Of a DNA stretch of 64,000 nucleotides, positions 9,743 through 18,277 are shown piece after piece. This DNA comes from Gordonia hankookensis. Lineage in GTDB: Bacteria; Actinomycetota; Actinomycetes; Mycobacteriales; Mycobacteriaceae. The number at the start of each line of letters is the position of its first letter. The stretch's first letter is position 1. Made by a program: the position numbers and the translations under genes. The DNA is taken from NCBI RefSeq assembly GCF_014673215.1, contig NZ_JACWMS010000002.1:930001-994000 (forward strand), read 5' to 3'. Below the pieces are notes generated by a model. That model saw only the letters and a list, made by a program, of their open reading frames with translations. It was not told the DNA's origin and made no database searches.

Positions 9743-10012
9743 TCAGCGATCCGTGATCTTGGTTTTGATCTCGTCGAACTTGTCCTTGGCGGTCGAGAGG
9801 GCATCCTGGACCTTCTCGTTCTCGGCGAACTCGCCGAACTTCTCCTTGGCAGTGCCGACGGCTCCCTGCACGGTGTCGCTCGCCGCGAACTCGTTGATCT
9901 TGTCCTTGGCCGTACCGACCGCGTCCTGGACCTTGCCGCTCTCGGCGAACTCGTTGATCTTGTCCTTGACGGTCTCGAGCGCCTCGTTGACCTTGTCGCT
10001 GGGATCGGACAT
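9743..10012 (-). CDS. small protein of four 20-residue helical repeats
   Basis: An 89-aa protein made almost entirely of four tandem 20-residue units of the form V(Q/N)(D/E/G)A(L/V)xTxK(D/E)K(I/F)xEFAxxxK. The units fall at residues 8-27, 28-47, 48-67 and 68-87. Each unit is amphipathic, predicting one long surface helix, a late-embryogenesis-abundant or apolipoprotein-like design. ATG at 10012 is chosen for the AGGAGA box six bases upstream; an upstream in-frame start at 10126 lacks one. No enzyme motif. Similar small proteins are annotated in actinobacteria as hypothetical or antitoxin-like; I cannot assign a function. Next to csbD, a desiccation or membrane-stress role is the natural guess. 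Confidence 0.72.
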   Translation of the reverse strand: MSDPSDKVNEALETVKDKINEFAESGKVQDAVGTAKDKINEFAASDTVQGAVGTAKEKFGEFAENEKVQDALSTAKDKFDEIKTKITDR

Positions 10013-10133
10013 GTCAGTCTCCTCGGGGTCTCCGAACGCGACCGGTGTCGCGCCCATGTGTCCAATCTGCCAGAGCATCGGCGCAGGCGAACCCTGATTT
10101 CCACCCTGATTCCGACCCGCAGCCACCCCGGGG

Positions 10134-10574
10134 TCAGTCCGTCCGGCGCGCCGTGAAGAAATCGATCATCAGGGCCTGGCAGTCCGCCTCGAGGATGCCG
10201 CCGACGACCTGTGGCCGGTGGGACAGTCGCGGGTCGCGGACCACATCCCAGAGCGAGCCGACAGCGCCCGTCTTGGGCTCCCACGCGCCGAAGAGGAGCG
10301 CATCCACCCGGGACAGCGTGATCGCCCCCGCGCACATCGTGCACGGCTCGACGGTCACCACGATGGTGCAGCCGGGCAACCGCCACCCGTCGCCGAAACG
10401 CTGTGCGGCCGCTCGCAATGCGAGGATCTCGGCGTGCGCGGTCGGGTCGCCGTCCGCCTCACGCCGGTTCGCGGCGCGCGCGAGCTCGATCCCATCGGGG
10501 TCGAAGACGACTGCGCCGATCGGCACGTCACCGTTGCCGCCCTCGCGGGCGGCAGCCAGAGCCGAGCGCATCAT
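10134..10574 (-). CDS. tadA: tRNA adenosine(34) deaminase
   Basis: Zinc-dependent cytidine-deaminase-fold enzyme that converts A34 of tRNA-Arg(ACG) to inosine. The catalytic motifs are complete: H47-A-E49 and P77-C78-xx-C81. WEPKTGAVGSLWDVVRDPRLSHRP is the TadA-type C-terminal half. I chose the first ATG of the MM pair at 10574, which has GGGAG upstream and matches the family N-terminus. A TTG at 10619, overlapping the preceding stop, would add 15 residues and cannot be excluded. It follows the TadA-associated gene on the same strand. Its likely substrate, tRNA-Arg(ACG), is encoded at 17937 in this window. Confidence 0.93.
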   Translation of the reverse strand: MMRSALAAAREGGNGDVPIGAVVFDPDGIELARAANRREADGDPTAHAEILALRAAAQRFGDGWRLPGCTIVVTVEPCTMCAGAITLSRVDALLFGAWEPKTGAVGSLWDVVRDPRLSHRPQVVGGILEADCQALMIDFFTARRTD

Positions 10575-10615
10575 GGTCTCCCACCCCGCGCGCGGAGGTC
10601 CTACGTCGGCGGGCG

Positions 10616-11161
10616 TCAATGCCCCAGCGAGTCGAGCACCTTGGACAGCTCGTCGGCGAATCCGAGTCGCGCGGCGATCATGCCGAGCTGCTCGTCCGCG
10701 TAGAGGTCGGTATCCCCGACGATCACACTCATCACGGCATCCGGCAGCCCCAGATCGGCCAGGATGCCCAGATCCCCCTCTTCCCAGGGGTCGATGTCAT
10801 CGAGCTCGTCGGGATCGAGATCCGGGACGTCGATGTTCATGGCGTCGAGGGCGTCGGCCGCGACGTCGTAGTCGACACCCGCCGTGGCATCCGAGATCAG
10901 CAGCTGCGCTCCCGACGGCCCGGGCCGGACCACGATGAAGAACTCGTCGTCGACGTCGAGCAGACCGAACACCGCACCCGCGGCACGCAGCTCACGGAGC
11001 TGGCGTTCGGCATCGTCGAGGGTCAGCAACGCCGACGGCTTGAGCGCACTCACCTTCCATGCACCGTCGTCGCGTACCACCGCCACCGCGAAACCCTCGA
11101 TCTCGTCGGTGACGTCCTGCTTGTTCGAACCACCCGATACACCTGCGCCGGCACCTGCCAT
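10616..11161 (-). CDS. TadA-associated protein
   Basis: A 181-aa acidic protein of the actinobacterial family found next to tadA (putative tRNA adenosine deaminase-associated protein; Rv3753c position in M. tuberculosis). Visible: a mixed alpha/beta N-terminal half (GFAVAVVRDDGAWKVSAL, GAVFGLLDVDDEFFIVVRPG) and a strongly acidic linker DVPDLDPDELDDIDPWEEGD. The helical C-terminus LYADEQLGMIAARLGFADEL follows. The biochemical role is unknown; conserved linkage is the only functional clue. ATG at 11161 preferred over a TTG at 11197. Its stop is at 10616-10618, so the pair is one transcription unit. Confidence 0.82.
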   Translation of the reverse strand: MAGAGAGVSGGSNKQDVTDEIEGFAVAVVRDDGAWKVSALKPSALLTLDDAERQLRELRAAGAVFGLLDVDDEFFIVVRPGPSGAQLLISDATAGVDYDVAADALDAMNIDVPDLDPDELDDIDPWEEGDLGILADLGLPDAVMSVIVGDTDLYADEQLGMIAARLGFADELSKVLDSLGH

Positions 11162-11252
11162 GCAGGTCACCGTAGCCGTAATCCGCGGGTCACCCAAGTC
11201 TCGGTCCCCGGCTCGCTGTTCACCGGATCAGGCCATATGGGAATCTGAACGG

Positions 11253-12227
11253 ATGACTGCCGCGTCGACCCACCCCGACCCGTCCGCCGGTCTGCCGGTC
11301 TGCGTGCTCGGACTCGGACTCATCGGCGGTTCACTGCTGCGCACACTGCACGACGCAGGTCGATCTGCTTACGGTTACAACCGTTCCGGCGAGACCGTGG
11401 CGGCCGCGACGGCGGCCGGTTATCGGGCCTCCACCGATCTCGCGGCGACGCTGCGCCAGGCCTCCGCCGACAACGCGATCGTGGTGCTGGCGACGCCGGT
11501 GACCATCATCGACGACCTGCTGCCTGCCATCGTCGAGCATGCCGCGAACTGTCTGCTCACCGATGTCATCAGCGTCAAGCAGGCCGTCGCCGAGTCGGTG
11601 GCGCGACTGGCCCCCGGCGTGCGTCACGTGGGCGGCCACCCGATGGCCGGAACCAGCCAATCCGGTTGGACGGCAACAGATCCCGACTTGTTCCGCGACG
11701 CGATGTGGATGGTCACCACCGAAGACCACACCGACCCCGACGACTGGCTTGCGGTGGCCGCCATCGCCCGATCCGCCGGTGCATTCGTGGTGCCGGCGGC
11801 CGCCGGGGCACACGATCGCGCGGTCGCCGCGATCTCGCATCTGCCGCATCTGACCGCCGCGGTCACCGCCGCGGTCGGGGCGGGTGAAAGTGACCTGGCG
11901 CTACGCCTGGCGGCCGGCAGCTTCCGCGACGGCACGCGAGTGGCGGGCAGCGCACCAGCGCTGCAGCGAGCCATGTTGGAGGCCAACGGCATCGCCCTGC
12001 TGAACGTGCTGAGCGAGACCATCGACCGATTGATCGCGGCACGGGACGAGCTGCGGGACAAGGGCACCGTCGAGATCGTCGTCGACGACGGCCACCGCGC
12101 GCGATCGGCCTACCAGCAGATCGCCGGCGCGGCACCGTTGCCGATCACCGGCGTCACGGTCGGCGAGCCCGGCTGGGCGCAGGAACTGCGACGGCAGGCG
12201 CACCAGGCGAAGGTCTGGGTCGGGTGA
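11253..12227 (+). CDS. tyrA: prephenate dehydrogenase
   Basis: NAD(P)-dependent enzyme of tyrosine synthesis, oxidising and decarboxylating prephenate to 4-hydroxyphenylpyruvate. 324 aa. The nucleotide-binding GLGLIGGSLL motif is at about residues 20-29; HVGGHPMAGTSQSGW (about 130-145) is the TyrA active-site signature, with the catalytic His. A helical dimerisation domain with HDRAVAAISHLPHL follows. ATG at 11253 chosen because the GxGxxG strand then starts at the usual distance. The long frame upstream overlaps the minus-strand TadA-associated gene and is not coding. Divergent from that gene, as in M. tuberculosis. The 4-hydroxyphenylpyruvate product is a substrate for the aminotransferase at 18278. 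Confidence 0.94.
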   Translation: MTAASTHPDPSAGLPVCVLGLGLIGGSLLRTLHDAGRSAYGYNRSGETVAAATAAGYRASTDLAATLRQASADNAIVVLATPVTIIDDLLPAIVEHAANCLLTDVISVKQAVAESVARLAPGVRHVGGHPMAGTSQSGWTATDPDLFRDAMWMVTTEDHTDPDDWLAVAAIARSAGAFVVPAAAGAHDRAVAAISHLPHLTAAVTAAVGAGESDLALRLAAGSFRDGTRVAGSAPALQRAMLEANGIALLNVLSETIDRLIAARDELRDKGTVEIVVDDGHRARSAYQQIAGAAPLPITGVTVGEPGWAQELRRQAHQAKVWVG

Positions 12228-12228
12228 T

Positions 12229-12852
12229 TCAGACCCGGGTGGCCAGCCCGGCGTAGTCCACCACGAATCCGTTGTCGTCGACGGTCAACGTCGAGGTGAC
12301 GACGGGCGAGACCACCGCGATCGAGTCCTTGCTCGCGGTGTAGTGCAACGTCGCGGGTTCGATCGTGCCTGCCGGGAGATAGAGGTAGGCGACCGGCACG
12401 TCGATCTCGCCAGAGCCGTTCTGCAATCCGTGACGACGGATCGGCAGCGCATTGAACATCGGCGACAGTGCCAGATCGACATCCTCGGCACCGTTGAAGT
12501 CGCTGCTGATGGTGCCCTCGGGCGTCTGCACCAGCCAGTTGTTCTGTCCGTCACGGGTGATGCCCAGTTGTGTTTCGCCACTCGCACGCAGCAGATGGAC
12601 CGACAGACGCCTGGTCACGCCGTTGTCGTTGGTGACGAGTTCATACGACGCCGAGAACGCCTCGTGCTCGTCCGATGCGGCCGCGATGATCCGGCCGTAC
12701 GCCTTGATGCGCGCGCCGGTCACGTGCAGGCGCACCTGTTCGAGCCGGTCAGAGGACTCACCGCGCCACGTGATCACCGTCTTGAGATCGGCCGACGGCG
12801 TGGTGCCGTCCTGTGGAGTGGTGCCGTCTGAGGCTGTCTGGGAAGAACTCAC
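12229..12852 (-). CDS. putative glycolipid-binding domain protein
   Basis: A 207-aa cytosolic-looking beta-rich protein of the PF06475-type family (putative glycolipid-binding, SpoIIE/DUF1089-like), corresponding in position to Rv3755c. Family traits: ITWRGESSDRLEQVRLHVTGARIKAYGRI near residue 30, and NWLVQTPEGTISSDFNGAEDVDLALSPMFNALPIRR in the middle. VAYLYLPAGTIEPATLHYTA lies toward the end. No signal peptide or membrane helix. The ligand is not established; the name comes from structural resemblance. It converges on tyrA with one base between stops. Confidence 0.8.
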   Translation of the reverse strand: MSSSQTASDGTTPQDGTTPSADLKTVITWRGESSDRLEQVRLHVTGARIKAYGRIIAAASDEHEAFSASYELVTNDNGVTRRLSVHLLRASGETQLGITRDGQNNWLVQTPEGTISSDFNGAEDVDLALSPMFNALPIRRHGLQNGSGEIDVPVAYLYLPAGTIEPATLHYTASKDSIAVVSPVVTSTLTVDDNGFVVDYAGLATRV

Positions 12853-12931
12853 AGATCTACGGTAGCGACCCGAGTGCCTCGGTACACAGTCGATGCGCGC
12901 GTTGAGGACGCCGGCCGGTGACGTCGGTCAC

Positions 12932-13678
12932 TCAGGCACGGCAGGAAACCGTCCGGCGGGGCGACTGCGCGGTGATGCGATCCGCGGCCACCGGCCGGCC
13001 GCCGACCTTGATCAGGCACTGTGCGTCGCCGTCCCCGGCGAGGACCAGGACTCGCAACGGATTGCCCGTACCGGTGAAACGGACCGTCCAGGTGGTCGGT
13101 GCGCCAATCGTGGTGCGCAGCCCGTCGGCGTCGACGTAGAGGATCGTGGTCGGGCTCGACGCGGTCACCTCGTAGACGATCTCCTTGCCGACCGGCGACG
13201 CAGGCGAGTTCGGGTCTCCTGGCACCTCGTCGGGGTTTCCACCGGGCGGGGCGGTGGGCATCTGGGTGGGCATCTGAGTGGGAAGTTGTGTGATGACCAC
13301 GGGGAGTTGCTGGTCGGCCGCGGGCCGAGGGTCGTCGCGCAGGGCGGCGCGGCCCACTGTCATGGCCAGGAGCCCGAGCGCCGCCACGGCCACGATCGCC
13401 AACACACCGACAAGACGGCGATCAGATGACCGGGCGCTCGCAGCGGGGGTCGCGGCGTCGTCGGCGGGGATACCGGAGCCGGGGATATCGGAGTCGGGGC
13501 CGGGCATGCCGGCGGGGGGCACCGACGGCCGTTCTGGCTCACCGGGCACGAAGATCGGTCGCCCGTCCGGTGCATAACCGAGCGGCGGGTAGAGATGGGG
13601 GTAGAGCGGGATCCGGTAGAGATCGTCGGGCGGCGGAGGGTCACCCGCGCGCGGCGGCGGCCCGCTGGGTTGTCCCAT
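12932..13678 (-). CDS. single-pass membrane protein with MmpS-like domain
   Basis: 248 aa: a proline-rich, probably cytoplasmic N-terminus (residues 1-95), one membrane helix (LVGVLAIVAVAALGLLAMTVG, about 90-112), a Pro/Thr/Gln linker with a repeated PTQM, then an extracytoplasmic beta domain. That domain has the MmpS-type pattern EIVYEVTASSPTTILYVDADG ... GDAQCLIKVGGRPVAAD and two cysteines. MmpS proteins assist MmpL lipid exporters, but no mmpL is nearby. Start at 13678 because GGGAGG lies five bases upstream; the GTG 30 bases earlier has no such site. The role is inferred from the domain only. Confidence 0.72.
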   Translation of the reverse strand: MGQPSGPPPRAGDPPPPDDLYRIPLYPHLYPPLGYAPDGRPIFVPGEPERPSVPPAGMPGPDSDIPGSGIPADDAATPAASARSSDRRLVGVLAIVAVAALGLLAMTVGRAALRDDPRPAADQQLPVVITQLPTQMPTQMPTAPPGGNPDEVPGDPNSPASPVGKEIVYEVTASSPTTILYVDADGLRTTIGAPTTWTVRFTGTGNPLRVLVLAGDGDAQCLIKVGGRPVAADRITAQSPRRTVSCRA

Positions 13679-13788
13679 CCTCGCCTCCCGTTCCGTCGCG
13701 TCACCCACTCCGACTCGCGCCGGACGCGGGTGCGCACACCCGCACCTTCGACAGTACGACGACCGCGTGACGGCGTGTACCGCGAGAT

Positions 13789-15486
13789 CTACAGGCGGCT
13801 CTCCAGTCGCGCCGACAGACCGGCTTCCTGCAGGTCGAGGCGTTCGAGCATCGCACGGACGGCTTCGTCCTCGAGGTTGCCGGCGTCGCGGTTGGCGACC
13901 AGTGCCTCCCGCTGTGCGTTCAGCACCGAGCGATAGAGCGTGGCGAACGCGTCGTTGCGGGCGGTGTGCGCCTCCGGGTCGGGCATCTCCTCGGCGTCTC
14001 GGGACTGGCGCGCCACCGTCTCCATGATGAAGGCGACGGTCGCGGCATCGAGTCCAGCGGGTGGGCTGTCGACGAAATCCGTGATGACCTGATCGGCGGC
14101 AGCGTGCACCACCTCCTCCGTCCGCACGGTCTGGTCGTGGTCGTGGCGCTCCTCGTCCTCATTGCGGAGCTGTAGCCGAGCGATGATCCACGGCAGTGTC
14201 GCCCCCTGGATGAGGACAGTCCCGACGGCGACGACGAAGGCGATCGCCTGGATCGCCGATCGCTCGGGGAACGGTTCGCCCGAGGCCACGGTGACCGGGA
14301 TACCCGAGGCAGCCGCCAGGGTGACCACGCCACGCATGCCGGTCCAAGCGACGACGGTGGACTCCTGCCAGGTCAGCGGGCGGTGATCGATCCGCTCGGA
14401 CCATCGTCGGCGACGCCCCGGCCGTCGGGCCGGATCACGGGCGCGCCGGACCGAGCGACGCGGGTTGGCAGGTACCTCGACGCTGACGGCACTGTCGATC
14501 CGACGACTCAGGGCACCGCGGCCGAACATCGCGAACACGCAGATGGGGCGGATCGCCAGGACCACCACCAGCACCAGCAACGACGCCATCGCGATGTGCA
14601 CCAACGACTCCCGCGCGTCGCGGAGGTCGGTGATGATGAATCGCATCTGGAGCCCGATGTAGGCGAACACGAAGGCCTCGAGCAGCACGTCCACCGAGTT
14701 CCACACATACCGTTCCTGCAGCCGGGTCTGATAGCCCGCATGGACCGAGCCCGAGCCCACTACGAAACCGGCGATGACGACGGCCAGCACGCCCGATGCG
14801 TGCAGGTGCTCGGCCGCCAGGAACGCGGCGAACGGCACCACGAAACCCTGCACCGTCTCGAGCGCCGGATTCTGCAGGTGCCTGCGGATCCACAGCGTCA
14901 GCATGCCGAGGACCGCACCGACGATCGGCCCGAGTATTGCGTTGTAACCGAACAGCACCAGCGGGTTCCCGATGAACGAGTGGGTGTCGGCGATCTGCGA
15001 GATGGCGATCGCGAACAGCGACAGGGCCGCGGCGTCATTCACCAGACTCTCGCCGGTCAGGATGGTCATCAGCCGCTTCGGCAGGCCCAGCTTGCGGCCG
15101 ATGGCCACCGCGGTCACCGCATCTGGTGGCGCGACGATGGCGCCCAGCAGCAGGGCCAGCATGAAGGTGAACTCGGGGATGACCAGCGAGGCCACCCACC
15201 CCACCGCCAGCGCCGTGATGACGACCATCGCGACGCCGAGCCCCAGGATGGGCTTCAGGTTGCGTACGAAGTTCGGGAACGAGAACCCGAGCGCCGCCGA
15301 GTACAGCAGCGGCGGCAACACCACCGTCAGCAGAATGTGCGAATCGAGTTCGACGCGCGGCATTCCGGGGATGAACGAGACCGCCAGCGCGATCACGATG
15401 ATGATCAGCGCCGGCTGCATCCCCCGGCGGTCGGCGATCGCGGTGACGATGATTGCGCCGACGAGTACCAGGATGAGCAGTTCCAT
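13789..15486 (-). CDS. Na+/H+ antiporter, CPA1 family
   Basis: 565-aa membrane antiporter with about 12 helices in the first 420 residues. Ion-binding motifs: GAIVAPPDAVTAVAIGRKLG (the ND/DP-type helix 4 region) and GESLVNDAAALSLFAIAI (helix 5), followed by TGMRGVVTLAAASGIPVT near residue 385, typical of NhaP-type exchangers. An Arg-rich cytoplasmic loop (about 345-370) precedes the last helices. A ~130-residue soluble, helical C-terminal domain probably regulates activity. It likely exports Na+ or K+ in exchange for protons for pH and salt balance; ion preference cannot be read from sequence. Confidence 0.92.
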   Translation of the reverse strand: MELLILVLVGAIIVTAIADRRGMQPALIIIVIALAVSFIPGMPRVELDSHILLTVVLPPLLYSAALGFSFPNFVRNLKPILGLGVAMVVITALAVGWVASLVIPEFTFMLALLLGAIVAPPDAVTAVAIGRKLGLPKRLMTILTGESLVNDAAALSLFAIAISQIADTHSFIGNPLVLFGYNAILGPIVGAVLGMLTLWIRRHLQNPALETVQGFVVPFAAFLAAEHLHASGVLAVVIAGFVVGSGSVHAGYQTRLQERYVWNSVDVLLEAFVFAYIGLQMRFIITDLRDARESLVHIAMASLLVLVVVLAIRPICVFAMFGRGALSRRIDSAVSVEVPANPRRSVRRARDPARRPGRRRRWSERIDHRPLTWQESTVVAWTGMRGVVTLAAASGIPVTVASGEPFPERSAIQAIAFVVAVGTVLIQGATLPWIIARLQLRNEDEERHDHDQTVRTEEVVHAAADQVITDFVDSPPAGLDAATVAFIMETVARQSRDAEEMPDPEAHTARNDAFATLYRSVLNAQREALVANRDAGNLEDEAVRAMLERLDLQEAGLSARLESRL

Positions 15487-15558
15487 GGCCGGGATTCTCC
15501 CAGGCCACCGACGATGTGGCCGGGTGGGACGACGCGGACGGGCCGCCCCACCCGGTGG

Positions 15559-16353
15559 CTACGCCCTGGTGCGGTCGACGTCGGTGCGGTCGGCGGCGGC
15601 GCGGTTACCGAACGCGAACTTCCCGTTCTCGAACAGCAACGGATAGAGCAGGCCGCCGATGATGCCGCCGATCAATGGCGCGACCCAGAACACCCACAAC
15701 TGCCCGGGCGCCCCGTTGCCGTTGAAGAAGGCGACACCCGTCGACCGGGCCGGGTTGACCGAGGTGTTGCTGATCGGGATGGAGATGAGGTGGATCAGGG
15801 TGAGGCTCAGGCCGATCGCCAGCGGTCCGAAGCCCCCGGGGGCACGCCCGTCGGTGGCGCCGAGCACCACGATGAGGAAGAACGCCGTCAGAAGGACTTC
15901 CGCGATGAAGACCGAGGTGAGGTTGTAATTGCTCGGCGAATGTTCCCCATAACCGTTTGCGGCCATGTTCCCGGTGGCGTCGAATCCGGGTTGCCCTTTC
16001 GCGATGACGAACAGCAGCAATCCGGCGACCAGACCGCCGACAACCTGGGAAATCCAGTATCCGGGTAATTCCTTCCAGGGGAGGCGCCCACCCACGGCTG
16101 CGCCGAGAGTGATAGCGGGATTGAAATGCGCGCCCGAGATGTGCCCGACCGCATATGCCATGGTGACCACGGTGAGGCCGAATGCAAGTGCGACACCGAG
16201 GAATCCGATACCGACCTGAAAGGTGCTCTGTCCATCGTCGGATTGCGCTATCTGTTTTGCGGCATATATCGCGCTACCACAACCACCGAACACCAGCCAG
16301 AAGGTACCGAAGAACTCCGCTGCGAGTTTCGCCGCAGGCGATGGAGAGGTCAT
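15559..16353 (-). CDS. aqpZ: aquaporin Z-type water channel
   Basis: 264-aa MIP-family channel with six helices. Both NPA boxes are present (78-80 in [13 protein letters not shown]; 200-202 in NTSVNPARS). The segment [21 protein letters not shown] contains the His188 and Arg203 equivalents of the narrow water-selective filter of E. coli AqpZ, so orthodox water rather than glycerol transport is expected. The insertion between helices ([16 protein letters not shown]) is also AqpZ-like. ATG at 16353 with AAAGGAT upstream; the longer in-frame N-terminus lacks support. Located beside the antiporter, which fits osmotic and ionic homeostasis. Confidence 0.94.
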   Translation of the reverse strand: MTSPSPAAKLAAEFFGTFWLVFGGCGSAIYAAKQIAQSDDGQSTFQVGIGFLGVALAFGLTVVTMAYAVGHISGAHFNPAITLGAAVGGRLPWKELPGYWISQVVGGLVAGLLLFVIAKGQPGFDATGNMAANGYGEHSPSNYNLTSVFIAEVLLTAFFLIVVLGATDGRAPGGFGPLAIGLSLTLIHLISIPISNTSVNPARSTGVAFFNGNGAPGQLWVFWVAPLIGGIIGGLLYPLLFENGKFAFGNRAAADRTDVDRTRA

Positions 16354-16455
16354 GGAAGATCCTTTCACTAGATCCGCGCATAGGTCCCCCCGCGTGCACA
16401 CGGTAACCGAAACCGCCCGATTTTCGGTGAATGCTGCGAAAACTGTGATAACAGG

Positions 16456-16941
16456 TCAGGAATCGTGACCGGCGCGACGCAATGCCGGAATCACGTGTTC
16501 GACAAGCAATGGCGCGAGATCATCGGCCACGATTTCGGCATCGATGTCCATCCACCGGATCTCGTCGATCTCCGCCGTCGGGGTGATTTCCTGGTCGATC
16601 ACTTCGGCCTCGAAAATCGTTGCCACCACGTCCCATCCGGCTTCATTGGCAGCTGCTGACCGAAATCGACCCCATTGACGCAAGCGGGACATGTCGACTC
16701 CGAGTCCGACCTCCTCGGCACATTCCCGAACTGCCGCCGCAGCTGCCGATTCGCCCTGTTCCGGCTTACCCCCGGGCAGCATGAACCGCCGCGTCCCACG
16801 TTTGCGCACGGTGAGCAGAAAGCCTCGGACGTCACGGACGACGACTCCACTCACGACGATGGTCGACGGGCCCGGCACCCCGGAGATGTTACTGCGCGAC
16901 ACCCCGAGCCGGCAGCGTGCGGTTCCGTCGGGACCACCCAT
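16456..16941 (-). CDS. Nudix hydrolase
   Basis: Single Nudix domain (161 aa with the start used here). The Nudix box is at about 58-80, GGKPEQGESAAAAAVRECAEEVGL: all acidic metal ligands and the Arg are present, but Cys sits where an aliphatic residue is usual. It hydrolyses some nucleoside diphosphate derivative; the substrate cannot be predicted. WGRFRSAAANEAGWDVVATIFEAEV is the usual strand after the box. The start is uncertain: ATG at 16941 is used, and GTG codons at 16902 and beyond would also leave the domain intact. Divergent from the transporter at 17024. Confidence 0.85.
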   Translation of the reverse strand: MGGPDGTARCRLGVSRSNISGVPGPSTIVVSGVVVRDVRGFLLTVRKRGTRRFMLPGGKPEQGESAAAAAVRECAEEVGLGVDMSRLRQWGRFRSAAANEAGWDVVATIFEAEVIDQEITPTAEIDEIRWMDIDAEIVADDLAPLLVEHVIPALRRAGHDS

Positions 16942-17023
16942 ATCCGACAATCGGTATGGCAGAGTCGCACACGGGGCGACCGGGCACGGAACACCGCGCA
17001 TCGGCGTACGCGAGGGGGCCGGG

Positions 17024-17896
17024 ATGGAATCGTCGTTCGCGACAGTCGGGCTGCCGATGGCCCTGGCCGTCATCATGTTCGGGCTGGGCCTGGCGCTCTC
17101 GGTCGCCGACTTCCGGCGCGTCGCGAAGAATCCCCGGGCGGTCGTGATCATTCTCGGCTGCCAGGTCGTGCTGCTCCCGCTTCTCGGCTTCGCCCTCGCC
17201 AATGCCTTCGGCCTGCAACCCTTGCTCGCCGTCGGGCTGATGACCCTCGCCGCCGCACCGGGTGGCACCGTCGCGAACCTCTACAGTCATCTGTTCCATG
17301 GTGACGTCGCCCTCAACATCACCCTGACGGCCCTCAACTCGATCCTCGCGCTCGTCACGTTGCCGATCGTGGTCAATCTCTCGGTTGCCTGGTTTCTCGA
17401 TTCCGCCGACAACCTCGGTGTGCAGCCGAGCAAGATGCTGCAGGTCTTCGCCCTGGTGCTGCTCCCGGTGGCCCTCGGCATGCTCGTGCGGGCCCGTGCC
17501 TCGACCTTCGCCGCCCGCGCCGACCGCCCGGTACGGGTCGCCTCGGTGGTCCTGATCGTGGTGGTGGTCCTCGGCGCACTGCTCGGCGAGGACCGGGCGT
17601 TGGAATACGCCGCCGAGGCCGGCGCGGTCACCGCGATCTTTTGTGCCCTGTCGCTCACCATCGGATACGTGGTCCCCAGACTTGCAGGCCTGTCCACCAC
17701 GCAGTGCATCGCAGGCGGTTTCGAGATCGGATTGCACAACGCCACCCTCGCGCTCGCCGTCACGCTCACTGTGCTCAACAGCTCGGAGATGTCGGTGGCG
17801 CCGGCCGTCTACGGGATCGTGATGTTCCCCCTCGCGATCCTCTTCGGTGTGGTGGTCACGAGGATCGGGCGGATTCGGACCGTCGAGGCGCCTTGA
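17024..17896 (+). CDS. bile acid:sodium symporter (BASS) family protein
   Basis: 290-aa, about nine-helix transporter of the SLC10/BASS fold. Characteristic sequences are the discontinuous-helix motifs GLMTLAAAPGGTVANLYSHLFHGDVALNITLTALNS (residues about 67-102) and GGFEIGLHNATLALAV (about 235-250), which form the two sodium sites. It imports an organic anion with Na+; bacterial members carry pantoate, bile acids or other acids, and the substrate here is unknown. ATG at 17024 begins directly before the first helix (GLPMALAVIMFGLGLALSV). Followed within 5 bases by a strong hairpin terminator. Confidence 0.9.
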   Translation: MESSFATVGLPMALAVIMFGLGLALSVADFRRVAKNPRAVVIILGCQVVLLPLLGFALANAFGLQPLLAVGLMTLAAAPGGTVANLYSHLFHGDVALNITLTALNSILALVTLPIVVNLSVAWFLDSADNLGVQPSKMLQVFALVLLPVALGMLVRARASTFAARADRPVRVASVVLIVVVVLGALLGEDRALEYAAEAGAVTAIFCALSLTIGYVVPRLAGLSTTQCIAGGFEIGLHNATLALAVTLTVLNSSEMSVAPAVYGIVMFPLAILFGVVVTRIGRIRTVEAP

Positions 17897-17900
17897 AAAC

Positions 17901-17932
17901 ACGAGAACCCCGGCAAAGCCCGGGGTTCTCGT
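17901..17932. terminator. bidirectional terminator
   Basis: 13-bp perfect stem (ACGAGAACCCCGG with its complement) around a 6-base loop. It serves the BASS gene on the plus strand. On the minus strand, where GTTTTC follows, it serves tRNA-Arg, which ends five bases away. Confidence 0.88.
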
Positions 17933-17936
17933 TCTG

Positions 17937-18009
17937 TGCGCCCGTAGGGATTCGAACCCCAAACCTTCTGATCCGTAGTCAGATGCTCTATCCGTTGAGC
18001 TACGGGCGC
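17937..18009 (-). tRNA. tRNA-Arg (anticodon ACG)
   Basis: 73-nt canonical cloverleaf: acceptor GCGCCCG/CGGGCGC, discriminator A, D-loop AGCTCAACGGATAGAGC, anticodon loop CTACGGA, T-arm GGGTTCGAATCCC. CCA is not encoded. A34 is the target of TadA (gene at 10134), allowing inosine to read CGU, CGC and CGA. Confidence 0.96.
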
Positions 18010-18079
18010 GTGGTCTTCAGTTGTATCTCCACTGCCGGAGCAGCAGAGCCTCTCCACAGTCGGCGCGACTGCGGTTCGG

Positions 18080-18168
18080 CGGAGGCGAGAGGATTTGAAC
18101 CTCCGGTCCCGTGTTAGCGAGACAACTCATTAGCAGTGAGTCCCATTCGGCCGCTCTGGCACGCCTCC
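18080..18168 (-). tRNA. tRNA-Ser (anticodon GCT)
   Basis: 89-nt class II tRNA with acceptor GGAGGCG/CGCCTCC, discriminator G, long variable arm and anticodon loop CTGCTAA. It reads AGC/AGU. CCA is not encoded. It sits 70 bases upstream of tRNA-Arg on the same strand and may be co-transcribed with it. Confidence 0.95.
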
Positions 18169-18277
18169 TCGCGGAGTCCTTTCGAACTGCCGAAGCGAAA
18201 GATTACACACTCGTCGCAGCGGTAAGCAAACCGCGACCATTTTGGCCGTTCACGTGCGGTGCACCTACATTTGACGG

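Noticed and set aside
10884..11252. N-terminal extension of tyrA
   Set aside because: It runs antisense through the TadA-associated gene; the dinucleotide-binding motif expects a start near 11253.
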